From NCBI GenBank assembly GCA_008973525.1, contig WACJ01000125.1:3534001-3598000 (forward strand): a stretch of DNA of 64,000 bases, written 5' to 3'. Source of the stretch: Stenopsyche tienmushanensis (lineage: Eukaryota; Arthropoda; Insecta; Trichoptera; Stenopsychidae). Positions 1 through 12,859 of this stretch are shown here, piece after piece. The notes under the pieces were generated by a model. The model saw only the letters and a list, made by a program, of their open reading frames with translations. It was not told the DNA's origin and did not search any database. A program made the translations under genes and the position numbers. Numbering within the stretch: position 1 is the first letter of the stretch; each line of letters opens with the position of its first letter.

Positions 1-1859
1 CTTGATTAAGAATTTTACATTTTAATCTCAAAACATCCACAATATGTTAATGTATAATATAAGATTAATAAATTATAATTTAACAAGAAAGTGTTGTTTT
101 AAAATAATTCAAGCCCGTTTAAAAAATCACAAAAAATAATTTAGACAATTAAAATGCGTCAATTGAATTTCATTCAGAGGTCCCTTATAAAAAAATTAAA
201 GCGTTCTTAAGGATAAATTTACTGATAAACAGCAAAATATTTTGATTTGGATATTTCAGTAAAATTGATATTTGTTTGGTCGATCACTACAAATGAATCA
301 TTATTATTGTATATTTACCACGCCATACGCTCGATATTGAAGTAATATCAATAATTGATTTGCATACTTAACCTTTAATTTAATTTTTGGGCATCGTGTG
401 ATTTGCCAAAAGGGTAGGGAGCGCTGATTGTTGTATACAGCAATTTGACTGCTGAAAAGGCTATATCATGTCAATATTGAAGGTCGATGCGTTGACCTTC
501 TCATACAATATAAAATATTTATGAATAAGTCCATTTGTTGCATCAAAAGGATTTTGTACAATGTTCAGAATCTCTTGCATCTTAAAAATGGATTATGACC
601 TGCCAGTCCAGCTGAGATGGACTGATCTCATATTTTTTTGTTTGTCATAGGAATTCGTAAAAAAGGAGAATGAGATAAGAAAAAAAAATGGTATGCGACC
701 CCTGCCAGAATGCTAAAGTTTTATCATTCGGAAAGTTTGTCCATTTCATGAATGATAAGCAGCTTCCGTTACATTTGTCACTTTAGCGTTTCGCTAGTTA
801 ATTCCGTTCTCTCTGATAATAGGAATTTTTTGTTACCCTAGCTACCAAATGAATTACATATTCATTTTTAAAATAATTTTTCCTCGTTGTTTCGACTGAA
901 TTAAATTCGATTCTGGCTCGTTTGCCCACAGCTGCGGCAATTTTGATGCACCCTGTACATACGTGTACGTTATGCACACACGGCGTGCGAATAATCGGAT
1001 TGTCATAAGAAAGTGCTTATTTGGGCTTAAAGAATGATTTGAGCAGAACACCCTTCCTAGTTTATACAAAAACATGGAGTTTAAATCTGAAGTTGAGAGT
1101 TGTTCCCGAACTAAAAACAAAGTAGTAAACTTTGAATACAAATGGATTCGAAAGCAGACTGGATTACGTTTGAAGCTTTTTGATGGGAATGGGAAGGTTA
1201 AATAAGTTGTCTTAAGAGCCATTGGTAAATGTCAGACATAAATTTATGTTATTAAACGGACAGAAGAGTTAAGTCACGTGTAGATCCCTTAAACTGTCTG
1301 AAATTTAAAAAAACACCAAGCTTGAAATTCAACCATTGCGAATAATATTCTGGCTTATTTAATCGAAATTCCTTTAAATATCATTAAAATAAATATTTGA
1401 TATATTATTGGATTTATATTTGATTTGATGTTTTTAGGCTGTCGTACAGTCGCATGGCTTCATTGGACGCGCTCTTTATAGCGCACGCCGCGATCTGGAT
1501 GATGATTGGATAGTAAAAATTGGATGAATGTGTAATAACAACATGCAGTTAACAATATTACATATTGTTTGGACGAAATTGAAGCATATCTTTGTTATGA
1601 GCCCGTTATCAATTTCTTATCGCGGTTTGAAAATAGCACACAATATTTCCAAATTTATGCTTGCCTTAATATTTTAAATTGAGGCTTAAAACCGCACTAT
1701 TAAAATGGATCGTAATAGTATCGTAGATTACATATTATTGTAAGATTTAAGCGCGATATGAGAAATATGAGATATAGTACACATTTATATTATGATGAAA
1801 TATTGTGTGTATAGTCAAAATTATGATTTATCAACTGTTTGGAAATCATCTCAGTGAAT
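1..1859. other. Gene-free AT-rich sequence
   Basis: No gene is supported. A 122-codon minus-strand frame (1222-854) has no recognisable domain; it covers TACAGGGTGCATCAAAATTG (about 938-957, minus), which looks like a Tc1/mariner-type end, so this is probably transposon debris. Confidence 0.5.
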
Positions 1860-2650
1860 TCGGAATAAATGGCTGTCCTTTCGTGTATATGTGTGGGGGA
1901 GGGGGAGCAACCCGACGCCCATGGGTAACAGTTGAACCCCTGGATTAATCCGTAGCTAGATACTATAAATGACCAAACCAATACGAGTGCCATGGGAAAG
2001 GGATAGCCACTGCAGTCCGTCATCTGCTGTAGTCCCTTTCAAAGAAAGGTTGGACTCGTGCTGGCAATGACGTTACGCAGAAGTTCCTTTGAAATTAGAA
2101 TAACCTTTGTCCTTACTCCTTCAACGCGCCTTCTGGTGCTTATGGTCTGAAGCCGAGAGCCTGACCTCATAGAGTGAAAAGGTTGGGCGCCTGAAATCTC
2201 TATACGTAGTGTTTCTCGGTGGATCCAAGAGCGGTGGAAGACAGTCTTGCGTGGCTACTCCGAAGGAACTCAGCAGTTGAGCTTAGCAACCTCGTCATAT
2301 AGTGGAATATAAAGTGGAATGTGAAGCTGCCGATTGCAGAAGAAGCAAGAGGACTCTGTGCAAAAGGCGTCACCACTATCCTCAACAGCCTAGAGCATTC
2401 AGGAGAAAACGGCTACAGCTAGTCAAATGGCAACTCATCTCCATGGCTAGGTAATACAGATGACCGAACCAATACGAGCACCATCTTTCTTCTTTCTCTA
2501 TCGCACATTCGGGTGCAAGTAGTGTGAAACCGATATCCTTCGGGAACCTCGCCTCTTTTTGGAGGGCATGGAGTTAAAGGAGTAGACGCCTGAAAGCCCA
2601 TGCGCATGCGCAGATCATGTGCGATACTTGCGTGGAGTAATAAATGGCTT
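1860..2650. repeat. GC-richer repetitive segment, unclassified
   Basis: A block near 1955-1992 (AATGACCAAACCAATACGAG) recurs near 2457-2484 (GATGACCGAACCAATACGAG), about 500 bp away in the same orientation. The minus-strand translations also agree (MALVLVWSFIVSSYG against MVLVLVRSSVLPSHG). It looks like tandem pieces of one transposable element. The ORFs themselves are not believed to be genes. Confidence 0.45.
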
Positions 2651-3825
2651 GTCTTCCTGCAAGGTACAGGAAACCCTACGAGAAGGGGGGTCAGAGTCGT
2701 GAGACATAATTATGGCAACATATTCATCGAGAAGGTAAATTACTCTAAATCAATCCAGTAGAAAGAGAAGATCAGTTTTTTTTTTGGAATCACGATTATT
2801 TGTCAAGTGACATATTTTTGGGCTTTAGTTATAGATAATTGGCAGGAAACTTAATCTTGCTTTAATTGACTTATGAAAGGAATTTATTATGGCTGAACTG
2901 ATGGGCATATTATCTTCCCTTAGAGCTCGTTATATAGTGATGAGCCTAGAGTTATGTATTGTCTGCCCAATACTCACCTCAGTATATATTTTTTTACTAA
3001 ATGTGTGGAATTCTTCTCTACTCCTAAAATAAGCACGTATTTACACAACTATGGAAGAGGGATGGGGGACAAAATTGAGTAAGATGCAACTTTAACGATC
3101 CATGTCTGTAGGGTTGCTCTTGTAGTTTTTGATGAGCTTTGATGCTTTGAATCCTGCCCACCTAGTTGTTATAGAGACATTTACGAGCATGACTTTTTTA
3201 TGGTTATCATAGAATGTAATATGCATCCGAGGGATGATAGTTCGAACGTCTTCAAGAAAAAAAAATAAGGCATGAGCTTTGGCTGGAAAAAAGCCATCTT
3301 CTTTCTTCAAACTTGAGCTTGCTGTATTTGAGGAAGGGCCTCATCAAAAATCGTGTAATTAACGCCCCTCTCTTTTGAAAGTTTTAAATTAATATCCTTA
3401 TCAGGGTTGTTGTCTTTAGCTTGTTTCTACCCATTTACTTTTATCTATTGATGCTTCATCTACAAAGCTACTGTGAACTGACCACTGAGGTCATTTCGAC
3501 ATCAAATGCCTCCAGGTTTAATACAAGCCAAGAGAGCCAATTGCCTTTAAGATCCTCACAATACTTTATCATCAAATCATTGTTCAATTCATTGTTCGAT
3601 TTAAATGTGTTTTTGAAAAGTTTTGAGCATAAATTTCCAACTTATTGATAATATATAACCATATCCTGAATAATATGTATAGAAAGTAAAAAATATTAAT
3701 TAAAATGTAGTTAGCTTTTTGAATGTACTTTCTCGATTAACGGTCCATGTTGTTTCGTTATGCGGCCAAAAAAATGCTGTACTGTTAGCGACCTTCTAAT
3801 TAATTTCATTGTTTTCTCTTTTGTA

Positions 3826-4334
3826 CGGCTATTCGCTTTATGACCAATATTTCCAGAGCGTATCTAGTCCGTAAAGCGAGGTATGAGTATACATTTGTAC
3901 GATAGATGCGTTCCGTGGAAAATCGCACAAAAAGAAATCGCATAACTTTGAAGCAGCTATGTAAAACATATCTAAAATCGCATAAAAAAAGTTGAACAGG
4001 AAAACAATAAGGCAATTAAAAAATAACATTTTTGGTAAAATTTAAAGGACGTATTGCATAATTGGTATGATTTTAAGGATGTCTAACATCTGACATCTCA
4101 AATGCCAGATATTCACTAGAGAAATACTAATTATTTTAATTACAAACTATCATCGCTGTATGATAATTTTCGTTGCGATTTCCGATATGACTCAAAATTG
4201 CTTTCTTCTTCGGAAGAAATAGTATACCCAGTGTCAATGTCAACATTGTTCTGTGTAGATTTTCTCTTTCCAATAATGTAATTCATAATTAGTAAAGATG
4301 TCACTAAAGTCCCTAACTCAAAAAAAAAAATCAC
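3826..4334 (-). mobile_element. Dispersed DNA element carrying a transposase-like C-terminal tail
   Basis: A minus-strand frame, 4334-4140, ends IIGKRKSTQNNVDIDTGYTI and SSEEESNFESYRKSQRKLSY before its stop. The following 300 bp, to the GCGATTTTCCACGGAACGCA block, recurs collinearly at 29030-29475 (+). The ORF tail is not recognised; its presence in two copies suggests part of a transposase. Confidence 0.55.
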
Positions 4335-7059
4335 AAAATGGCGATTGTTTAAAAAATCAAGTCATTTTGTAGCCTTTTACAGTGATAGTAGATACAATAT
4401 GATTAACACAGTTCCAAATTATGTTTTTTTCCAAATTTTTATGAAATAACAAAAATTGCTAAAAATTTCTTTAAAAAACCGCATAACTTCGAAATCGCAC
4501 AAAAAAAACGCACAAAAAGATATTTGAATGTATGTCAATTTTGTAGATAGTAATGAGAAGATATATTAGTTGATGGAATGTATTATTTTATTAGCTTATC
4601 GACGTTGATAGGCAAAAAATAAAAGCCCTGCCATTGATCAGATAAGAACACTTAAAAAACCAAATTACCTACCAGTGTTTGATATTCGTTAAAAATTTCC
4701 CTCATCGAATGGGTTAAACAATGTCGATTCACTTTTTGTAGCATCCAATATTATGATAAAAAGCTATTTGCATCTCAAAATTGAAAACACAATAAGATTG
4801 GCCAAAGCCTATCTAAGACAACGAGACGTCTTTTTGTGGTTCTTAAGAACTTTGATTTACGCTGTACATAAATATTCAACGATTTTCAGAATACATGAAT
4901 CAATAAGTCGAATTCAATTTGCAGACATGTTGCAGAGCAGAACGAAGATAATCGCAGGCCGTGAAATTGATACTCCGACGACGTCCCCTCATTAAGATGT
5001 CAATATTCAGATATTCAGCTTACGTTTATTCGCAAACTATCAGTGAGCTCCTCGTCGTAAAAACGCTTATAAATTTATACAAAACTCATAAAAAATGTAT
5101 GCTCGCGCCATTATTCGTTGTGCGCAAATTTTAGTAGCGAAGACGTTAGGTTTGGCTTTATGGCGGCATCGAGTCACCGATTTGGCAGTAAAAAGGGGCA
5201 AAAGATCCTGATCAAATCCTTGATACGGATCCTCAAAGATATTAATATTAAATTCATCCCCTTAAGCACGAGTGTTTTGCACGAACCCCCGCCCATCCCA
5301 GGGTCCGCATCCAAAATAGAAGTCATTATTTTTTTACGCTCACCCAATGTGAGGAGTTTCTTTGGTGATATTGAATGAGAACCTTGTTTATTTTTTCCTC
5401 TACTTTTATTTGTAAAGAGCTGTTTTTGTTAGGCCATTGCCGCAAAAGGGACGAAAAGCAGATTTTACTTATGGATTTGCGAATGTATTATCACTCAACA
5501 TCGGTGTGAATATATTCAAAACATTTTTTATGGGCGCACATATTGATTTATGACCCGCCGCTGTAGCGCGACACTCGCCGATCGTCTTTTATGGGGATTT
5601 ATCTATCGTGCAAAATCAACAGCACAAATACAAAATTATGCTTTTTACTAGCGTCATCTGTTTGAATTTATTCAAACTTACTCATAGTAGCTTATGGTAA
5701 TGATAAATTGATTTGATTAATTTTTAAGTATCCACAGTAATTTTTCATGTAATAGATTATAATATAATTTCATAATAAATATATATTTATAATGATGGGA
5801 TGTAATTTATACCATCATGTATTATTACTTCAAGATCAAATAATGATTTTTAAACTATATCAGTGACATCTATATGTTACGGTAAATATTTCTTAATCAT
5901 CATCCATAGATCCCATATTTTTTATACTAAAACATAGCTAATAGATCAATGTAAATACAATGTAAAAACAGGGCTTCGAACCAATACAGAACAGAAAATC
6001 GTTATTTTTGTCAGAATGAAAACCGGAATTGAACTGAATATGAAAATATTGGTTTTTTTCGGTTCACCATTCTTATGCAGAATTTATTTGAATCCATTTG
6101 AAAAATATCTTGTTAATTTTCTCGTTAAATCAATCAATTTGTTTCCTAATGTTATTATAAATAGTCCTAATGTTATTGTAAAGTGTCAACTTCGTATACG
6201 AACCGTAACCGAACCGATATAAAACCTGAATCGGAACGAAAAATAAAATGAAAAAAAATAACAGTTTAAGCATTAATATTTGTATTGACGATAATATCAA
6301 TTTATCAAAACGATGTGTCAATACTTTTGTTTGCTGGATATGTCCACATTTTTCTGCTTAAACATATCATGATGTATATAAGCAGTTAGCGAGGACTAAA
6401 AAAACACTCTCCTCTTTATTAAATAAGGGATCCAGAACCAAGACAAAAGGAACAATTTTGTTCCCATCATCACTATGGAGCCGCGCGTTTCTCGCGTTAA
6501 AATGATACAAGTAAAGTAGAGCAGACAAAGAAAAACTTATGATTCGGCCGAGGCGTTTGCTGTTTTTCCTTTCACTTTGATGTTTGTTCAGGTCGTAAAT
6601 TTTTTATAACACTTTTAAAGGCAGTTGAACAATAAAACGGGCGAAACAAGATGGGGCCCCTCCAACAATCTATTGAATCCCACCCGCTGCCCACCCCACC
6701 GCTATTTGTCCGCCGTAAATAATTTAATATTTGGATACATTTTTATTGCCATAAATTATGGCGACAGTAACCTCTCTGTGGCCGTTTGATGAGTCAATAG
6801 AAAAATGTTTTTCTTCTGCGGCCGGCATTAATATGAAAATATTTTTTTTATTAGACGGCGTATAAAATGATTTTTTCCTGGACGCAAAGATGCGGTTCCT
6901 TGCGGTTTAAATGAAATATAAAACGAAGATATTGCCCTAATAAATGCATTCGAATTTGAGACAACATTTTTATAGGAACATGTCAAAATATCTGAAAAAA
7001 TCTGAAGTGAGATGACTTTCAGCTATCCCATTTCAGATATCAATGAAGGTTCTTCTTTC
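4335..7059. other. Gene-free stretch
   Basis: AT-rich, with repeats of the CGCATAAC/CGCACAAAAA type at 4470-4520 and degenerate AACCG runs near 6190-6240, which reappear near 19390-19450. The short ORFs at 4753, 5118 and 6016 show no domain. Confidence 0.5.
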
Positions 7060-7255
7060 AAACCGTTATGTAGCCAGACGAATTGATAGCGGTGGACGGG
7101 CGTTGAACAAAAATACCCCCTTCTTTAGATACTTATTTATTAGCCACGATACAGAGATATGGCTGCGGGAAGGACGTCCTCCCACAGCCAAGGTTAAATG
7201 ACCTTCCTTCCGACTCCCGTCTTCTACGTGTCAACCCAACCGACAACGTTTCACG
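7060..7255 (-). repeat. Inverted copy of the LTR-like family
   Basis: The minus strand carries TTAACCTTGGCTGTGGGA, the palindrome (7161-7189), TTCAACGCCCGTCCAC and CGTCTGGCTACATAACGG, in the same order as the copies at 9225 and 36855. Confidence 0.6.
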
Positions 7256-8339
7256 CGCAATACATCCTTTTTGGTGCTCTATTAATACAAGCACTCGATT
7301 TAAATGCATCTAAATTTGGACTACTTGAGATGCACGTTGTCAAATTTTAATCACTATCATAATATTTTAAAAATGTAAATATGTAAGTGATTTTACAACC
7401 ACTTTCTAAAATTATTTTTTAATTTATTTCCACTATGACTAGTCATATCACATTTGAATTATTTTAATTAACCCTGCAATTAGAGTTATTAGCAGCCAGT
7501 TTCATGCATTCGCACGGTGTAAATTACTTTTAAAACGACCCTCTTTTATCCCATATACCAACCTAATAATGTTTAAGTAACGCATTTAAGTATATTACAG
7601 GGAATTTACTACGGTTAGAATGCATAATGGGCGCTTTGAATAATAATGTTTCCAAATAAAACGTTGATGATGTCCTGGAAAAGCTACGGACATTTTTACG
7701 TTTTACGCGCGTATGCTTGATGAAGTACTACATTCTGAACAGGCTGTAGAACCGCCAAAGTGTATTAATAAAATGCGAAATTTATTTTTATTTTATTTCC
7801 AAGGAACGTGCTTTATTCGCATTAAGTCCCAATCGTATATCGCAGTCCTTATTCGGGAGAAGGACCCGAAAAGACTGTGTATTTACGGATGGTAACGGAT
7901 ATTTGACAAATAACGGGGGGGTATTTCACAAAGGATATATTTCTGTTCTGAGGAAAGATTAACTTCCTGCTTTGATGATGCAGACAATCAGTCCCACATC
8001 CTTTCCACTGCAATCTACTCCGGAAAATCTGCTTCGTCAGTACGTTTGCCGAATAAGGAATTACTAAAGTCGGTTCGAAAACATAGCACTTATCTATACT
8101 ATATTTTCCAACCCGACGTTCTTGATACAAATAAATATCAAGACTTTCGAATAAATTTGATATTTTTATTTTAAAATAAATAAAATATATTTTTAATTCA
8201 AATACACAAAATACCATTAAAATATATAAAACGGAATCCCAATCGATAATTATATTAACATGTCGTGAAGTGATGGAATATCCGTTAAGCTTACAATCTG
8301 ATTATTGATACCAATTAATTAGGTGTCGCAAAAATATTA

Positions 8340-9060
8340 GGGTGTACCCATAAGTTTCTTTCGTTTTCATATTAAGAAAAAATAAACAATAATTTGTATT
8401 ACACCAAAATTTATTGAATAATATATGATCCATTATGCTCTATTACCATTCTCTTTTTTACCAGAAGCCTTATAATGGCTTATTGCCAAAATTTCCCAGG
8501 TTTGTTGGCAAAATATTGATCAAGGTACATTTTTATATAATTTTTTGAAAGAAATTTTACCACGTAAAGAATTTTTCAATGAAAGAAATAATAGTATCTG
8601 AAGGAGCAATGTCTGGAGAATATGGAGGATGAAGTTAAACATCCCAGGTAAATGATAATAATTATTTTCTGACCAGCAAAGACACACGAGGCCTGGCGTT
8701 ATCGTGATGAAAAACAACGCCTCGTCTGTTCGCTAATTCTGGCCGTTTTTTTGGCAATTGCATCCTTTAGATTGTCTAGTTGGAAACAAAATTTTGTTGA
8801 ATTGATCGTTTCACCTTGCTGAAGTAGCTCATAATAAACTACCCTCTTCCAGTCCCAACAAATGCATAGCAATTTTTTTTTTGATGTAGGCCACGTTTGG
8901 CTACAGTTAAAGCTTCTGTACCCTTGGTACAAGACCGTTTACGTTGGATATTCTCATAGAGTATCCAAATTTCATCTCCAGTGACAAGTCTCTTCAAAAA
9001 AGATTGGCTATTATGTCGTTGGAGAAGAAGATCACATGTTGAAATACTTTTTTTCACAAC
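8340..9060 (-). mobile_element. 5'-truncated mariner transposon
   Basis: The right-hand terminal repeat lies at 8340 (GTACCCATAAGTTTCTTTCG). Reading leftwards on the minus strand from about 9060, the translation gives mariner transposase motifs STCDLLLQRHNSQ, FLKRLVTGDE, WILYENIQRKR, a CIWWDWK-like core decayed to CICWDWKRVVYYELL, and the remains of HHDNARP. Frameshifts (for example at about 8850-8930) split it into two ORFs. The N-terminal helix-turn-helix and the other terminal repeat are missing. Dead element. Confidence 0.85.
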
Positions 9061-9224
9061 ACATTTTATTAACATTTAAAAATTAAGCGTCTTTATTGAA
9101 AGAAAAAAAAATGTACATATTTCAAAGCAAAATTTTGCTTCCCACTAGTTTTACATTATTTAAAAAATCATATATATTCATAAATCTGAAGGAATTTTTT
9201 TTATGTATAGCGTGGGCGATTTAC

Positions 9225-9705
9225 CATCCCCAAGTTGTAGTGCTATTAATCTGAGCAGATTTAATTCGCCAGTTATTTTAACAACGCCATCTCTTGTGGC
9301 CCTACGGAGACATTGCACTTGCATACTGACAGATCGCTTCTTGCGCGTGCACCGTTGCCGAGTGGGTAGTGACGCGCAGGAGGCGGGAATCGTGAGAAGT
9401 CGTCGGTTAGCCTTGGCTGCGGGAAGATGTCCTTCCCACAGCCACTATCATCTAAGACGAAAGTCTTTAGCCATTCGACGCCCGTCCACCCCCATCCAAA
9501 CGTCCAGCTACATAACGCCCCGAAAGTAGAACGAACCCGCATAAAGTCGTCGGTTAGCCTTGGCTGTGGGAAGTCGTCCCTCCTGCAGCCAGATCTCTCT
9601 CTCTCGAGTTATTTAGAGAAAAGAGTATTTTTATTCGACGTCCGTTCATTCCCATCCATTCGTCTAGCAACATCAAAGCCCGATAAAAGAACGGCTAAAT
9701 ATGAG
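9225..9705 (+). repeat. Copy of the LTR-like family with internal duplication
   Basis: Collinear with 36865-37160 up to about 9545. The part from AAGTCGTCGGTTAGCCTTGG onward (9397) is then repeated from 9544 to 9700, giving two GC palindromes (9415-9443 and 9562-9590). Chance open frames here are non-coding. Confidence 0.65.
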
Positions 9706-10739
9706 TGTGAAAAATAATGATAATTTTGCTATTCACTTATAGATCATCTCCTACTTTAAACTTCCATTCGAATCATCATATCTTAATATATTTGCGTATG
9801 GAAACCAATAGAAAACCATCACAAAGAGCTTTTTTTTATACAAAAGTGTTCTATGAAGATCGCTTTCATTCGATAATGGATATGGCACCTCAGGGAAAGT
9901 AAATTCGTTAGATCATTAGTATCTTATATTTTAATTATAAAAAGCTATTTGGCTTTAATATCTTCCATTTTAAAAGCATTCACTGAAACACAATGCGACA
10001 GGACACAAACTTTGAAAATTGTCACAATTTAATTTGCAGGGATGCAAATGCAATGTAGCTTTCACAGAGCGACATTAATTTATTAGTGTTTACTTTGAAC
10101 GCAATAATGAGCGTTACAGCCTGCATTTAACTTTAAGTGCTCTGCGTCGCTGTAAAAAATCTTGTTCGACTTGTAAATGTGCAAAAATCCTAGACGAAGC
10201 GTATTTTAACAATGGCGAGCGTTGCTTTTTGGACGAGTCAAAAATTAAATGCAAATATTAACTCAAAATACACACATACGAATGCACCCGGACGAACTGC
10301 ATTACAAAGGCGAGCCATGAATATTCATGATGCCCTGTGCTTCTTTAATAAAATAAAGTAGGAATCCACCAGACACCGCTAAATGAAGCCAGACATGTTT
10401 TCAAATTGAATTTTTGAAACAACGGGATTAGCGCACAGTCGAAATATGAACTAAATCGGACAAACGCGGACCAACACGTTCGTACATCAAGCACTTTAAA
10501 GTCTAATCTCGTGTGATCTTCCAGCAGCGCCTGAAGAGTTTATCTTCCATCGAAACTGTTTGCATGGATCATAAAAAGAATTTTATTTGCGAAGCAGAAA
10601 ACTCTATAAAACAAATAAAACAAATTGCGATTTTATATCTACTTTAGATTACTGTCTAAGCTAAAAGTCAGCACTTTATTAATTTATATCCAATAATAGA
10701 AACGAATTCAGCTTATAAAATAATTTATCATTTAGTATC

Positions 10740-11060
10740 AGGTTGTCCCATAAGTTTCTTTCGCAAATGAACACAGATCTCATCATAAGCCATGGTTGAA
10801 AAAAAAACCGCGATATACTGTTCGCGAAATAGCTAACAGGTTAGAAATTCCACAAACATCCGTTCATAATCATCTGACAAAATTGGGCTACATCAATCGT
10901 TCAGATGTGTGGCTTCCTCATGAATTGACTGACTCAAATAAACTTCAGCGTATTTCAACATGCGATCTTCTTCTCCAACGACATAATAGCCAACCTTTTT
11001 TGAAGAGACTTGTCACTGGAGATGAAAGCTGGATACTCTATGAGAATATCCAACGTAGAC
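10740..11060 (+). mobile_element. Mariner 5' half, truncated
   Basis: The left terminal repeat at 10740 (GGTTGTCCCATAAGTTTCTT) is followed by an open frame from 10796 with the helix-turn-helix (TVREIANRLEIPQTSVHNHL), the LPHEL linker and FLKRLVTGDESWILYENIQ. The frame then runs at about 11060 into unrelated sequence, so the DDE core is absent. It is the same family as the copies at 8340-9060 and 53690-53885 and is complementary to the first of these. Confidence 0.85.
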
Positions 11061-11310
11061 TTTGGGTATTCTACGCCTCGCAGCCGCAGTCTGTTCAAAG
11101 TGGAGTAAATAAACATGCTGTGGAGAAACAATCGTCTTTGAAATCCAGCACCATCACCCTGTGGAATCCTTCTCGTCAACGTTACGGGAGACGCGGCAGT
11201 CGCAGGCCGTCAGAAGCTCTATGAACGGAGGTAACTGGGACTGGTCCACAGAAGCAACACGAACATAACTGGGCCCCGGTATTCAGCTGAGAGTTCTCGC
11301 CTACGTTACA
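11060..11310 (+). other. GC-richer segment between mariner and hAT-like fragment
   Basis: The sequence is less AT-rich than its surroundings and not recognised. It keeps the mariner frame open to 11224 by chance. It could be the 5' untranslated part of the hAT-like element that follows. Confidence 0.35.
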
Positions 11311-11535
11311 ATGGATAAATTTATTACCAAACGAAATCGTGAATCAGACCAAAATATTAATGACACAGGGAGTACAAGTAAAAGAAGTAGTGACGATATT
11401 ACTAGACATCATACGTCTCATACGAAAGAAAATGTATCCAGTAAAATCAAAAAAAATAATCGACAATATTCTGAAGAATATTTATGTGTCGGTTTTACGT
11501 ATTTTTACGCATTATGTATTAAACTCAAAGTATGA
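11311..11535 (+). mobile_element. hAT/ZBED-type transposase N-terminal fragment
   Basis: The ORF begins MDKFITKRNRESD and contains RQYSEEYLCVGFTYF. This matches the characteristic start and RQYSE.YL..GFTF block of hAT-derived ZBED5/FAM200/SCAND3-like transposases (recognition from memory). Everything after the GFT block, including the BED finger and catalytic core, is missing. A 74-codon remnant only. Confidence 0.6.
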
Positions 11536-12255
11536 GTATATTTGAAAACTTCGGTATTTCGGATTGATATTGCGCTATTCGAAAGACTTACCTAAAACAA
11601 AGAATTTTAAATTAATTTAAATTAATTTTAAATTAATTTAATTTAAATTAATTTAAAATGATATATGATGTATTTTCTTTAATCTAAGGAAAAATTGATG
11701 CTTAATGAAACTTTTAGCTATGAAATGCTAAATGAATCACTTCCGAATATCGTATTTTACATATACATTTGATGTTAGTCGTGACTTTAAAAAAATGAAA
11801 AAATGATGAGGACCTAAATCCTACATCTTAAAATAGACATCTTGATTTTCCAATCCACTATGAGTATTATTTCCGATCTGTGTTCTTGAAATCTCAATGC
11901 AATTGTTCAACATTAAACATTTCGATAATAAGCCTAATAATCGTATTACAATATACTTAAAAACTATGACTACTTGCCTCAATATTTTAGCTGCATGACG
12001 ATCAGGATTCAGTCTGGAACACAGATCACATTCCGGAACGGCACAACACTCTGTGTATTAAAAAATATCACTTAACATACGCACATGCACATCCTAACCT
12101 GTAAAAATAAAATATAGCTCTGCACAGAATATTTTTGCATAGCATAAACTCGACGCCTAAACTGGGCGGACAGATTGAAACGCATTTATGACAAATTATT
12201 AATATTTATAATAAAAACTATTTTTTAAAAATCATGGGATTAAATAAGCTGCTGC

Positions 12256-12368
12256 GATATATTCCCAAAAATATTATTTTTCAAAAAAATCACCATCCTT
12301 TTCGTTGCATAAATATATATGTTTTTAATGAATTTCAAATTTGATAAAAATATTTTTGGGAATATATC
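12256..12368. repeat. Hairpin with perfect 20-bp arms
   Basis: GATATATTCCCAAAAATATT at 12256-12275 is repeated as its exact reverse complement at 12349-12368, with a 73-base AT-rich loop. Confidence 0.75.
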
Positions 12369-12469
12369 AAAATAGCTCATCTCAGAGAGAATCTCATGCA
12401 TTCTTTCAATAGTTTTTCATAATAATTTACATTTAGTATTAATACATTTATATTCGTACGCTCAGTTGA

Positions 12470-12660
12470 GCCGTCGAATTAAGCTAGGCGACAATCAGTG
12501 CGTGTTCGGTTCTTAGGTTATACGGTTTGGCTTAATCGTCAGAGGGATATATCTTAATAAATAAAGTGCAGTGTTGTTCCAGAATGCGTCCCGTACTCCA
12601 GGATCTATCCTGAACGTCATGCAGCGTCGATACTCAGGCAAGTGTTCTTAGTTTTTTAAG
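12470..12660 (+). repeat. Possible solo LTR
   Basis: AGTTGAGCCGTCGAATTAAG, then AATAAATAAAGTGCAG and GTTCCAGAATGCGTCCC, have the look of an LTR with a polyadenylation signal. The ends are not defined and no second copy is in the window. Confidence 0.25.
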
Positions 12661-12859
12661 TGTTTTGTACCGCGACTTATAGTAAATTGGAGGTCTTTGA
12701 TGTCTATTTTAAGATGTAGGATTTAAAGCCGATAAATTATGTTTTTTTTAAAGCCACGATAAACTTTTGATTTTATTGTCACAATAGACTCTTACATAGA
12801 GTGCGGAATAAGATGTCGATGGTTGAATACAGTAGGATGGTTTCAATGGGTATCTGATG

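Larger units (their letters stand above)
11815..12725. repeat. 911-bp segment bounded by perfect 27-bp inverted repeats
   Basis: The 27 bases at 11815-11841 recur as an exact reverse complement at 12699-12725. The segment has no transposase-like ORF. It encloses a second hairpin at 12256-12368. It is probably a non-autonomous foldback element or two inverted copies of one repeat; no target-site duplication is evident. Confidence 0.6.

Noticed and set aside
854..1222. 122-codon minus-strand open frame as a gene
   Set aside because: No domain or splice context, and it overlaps a transposon-end-like sequence; length alone is weak evidence.
7849..8217. 122-codon minus-strand open frame next to the mariner
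   Set aside because: The first part is low-complexity AT-rich translation and no family motif is seen; possibly transposon debris.
9203..9717. Overlapping open frames in the GC-richer block
   Set aside because: They fall inside a repeat family whose other copies are not open in these frames.
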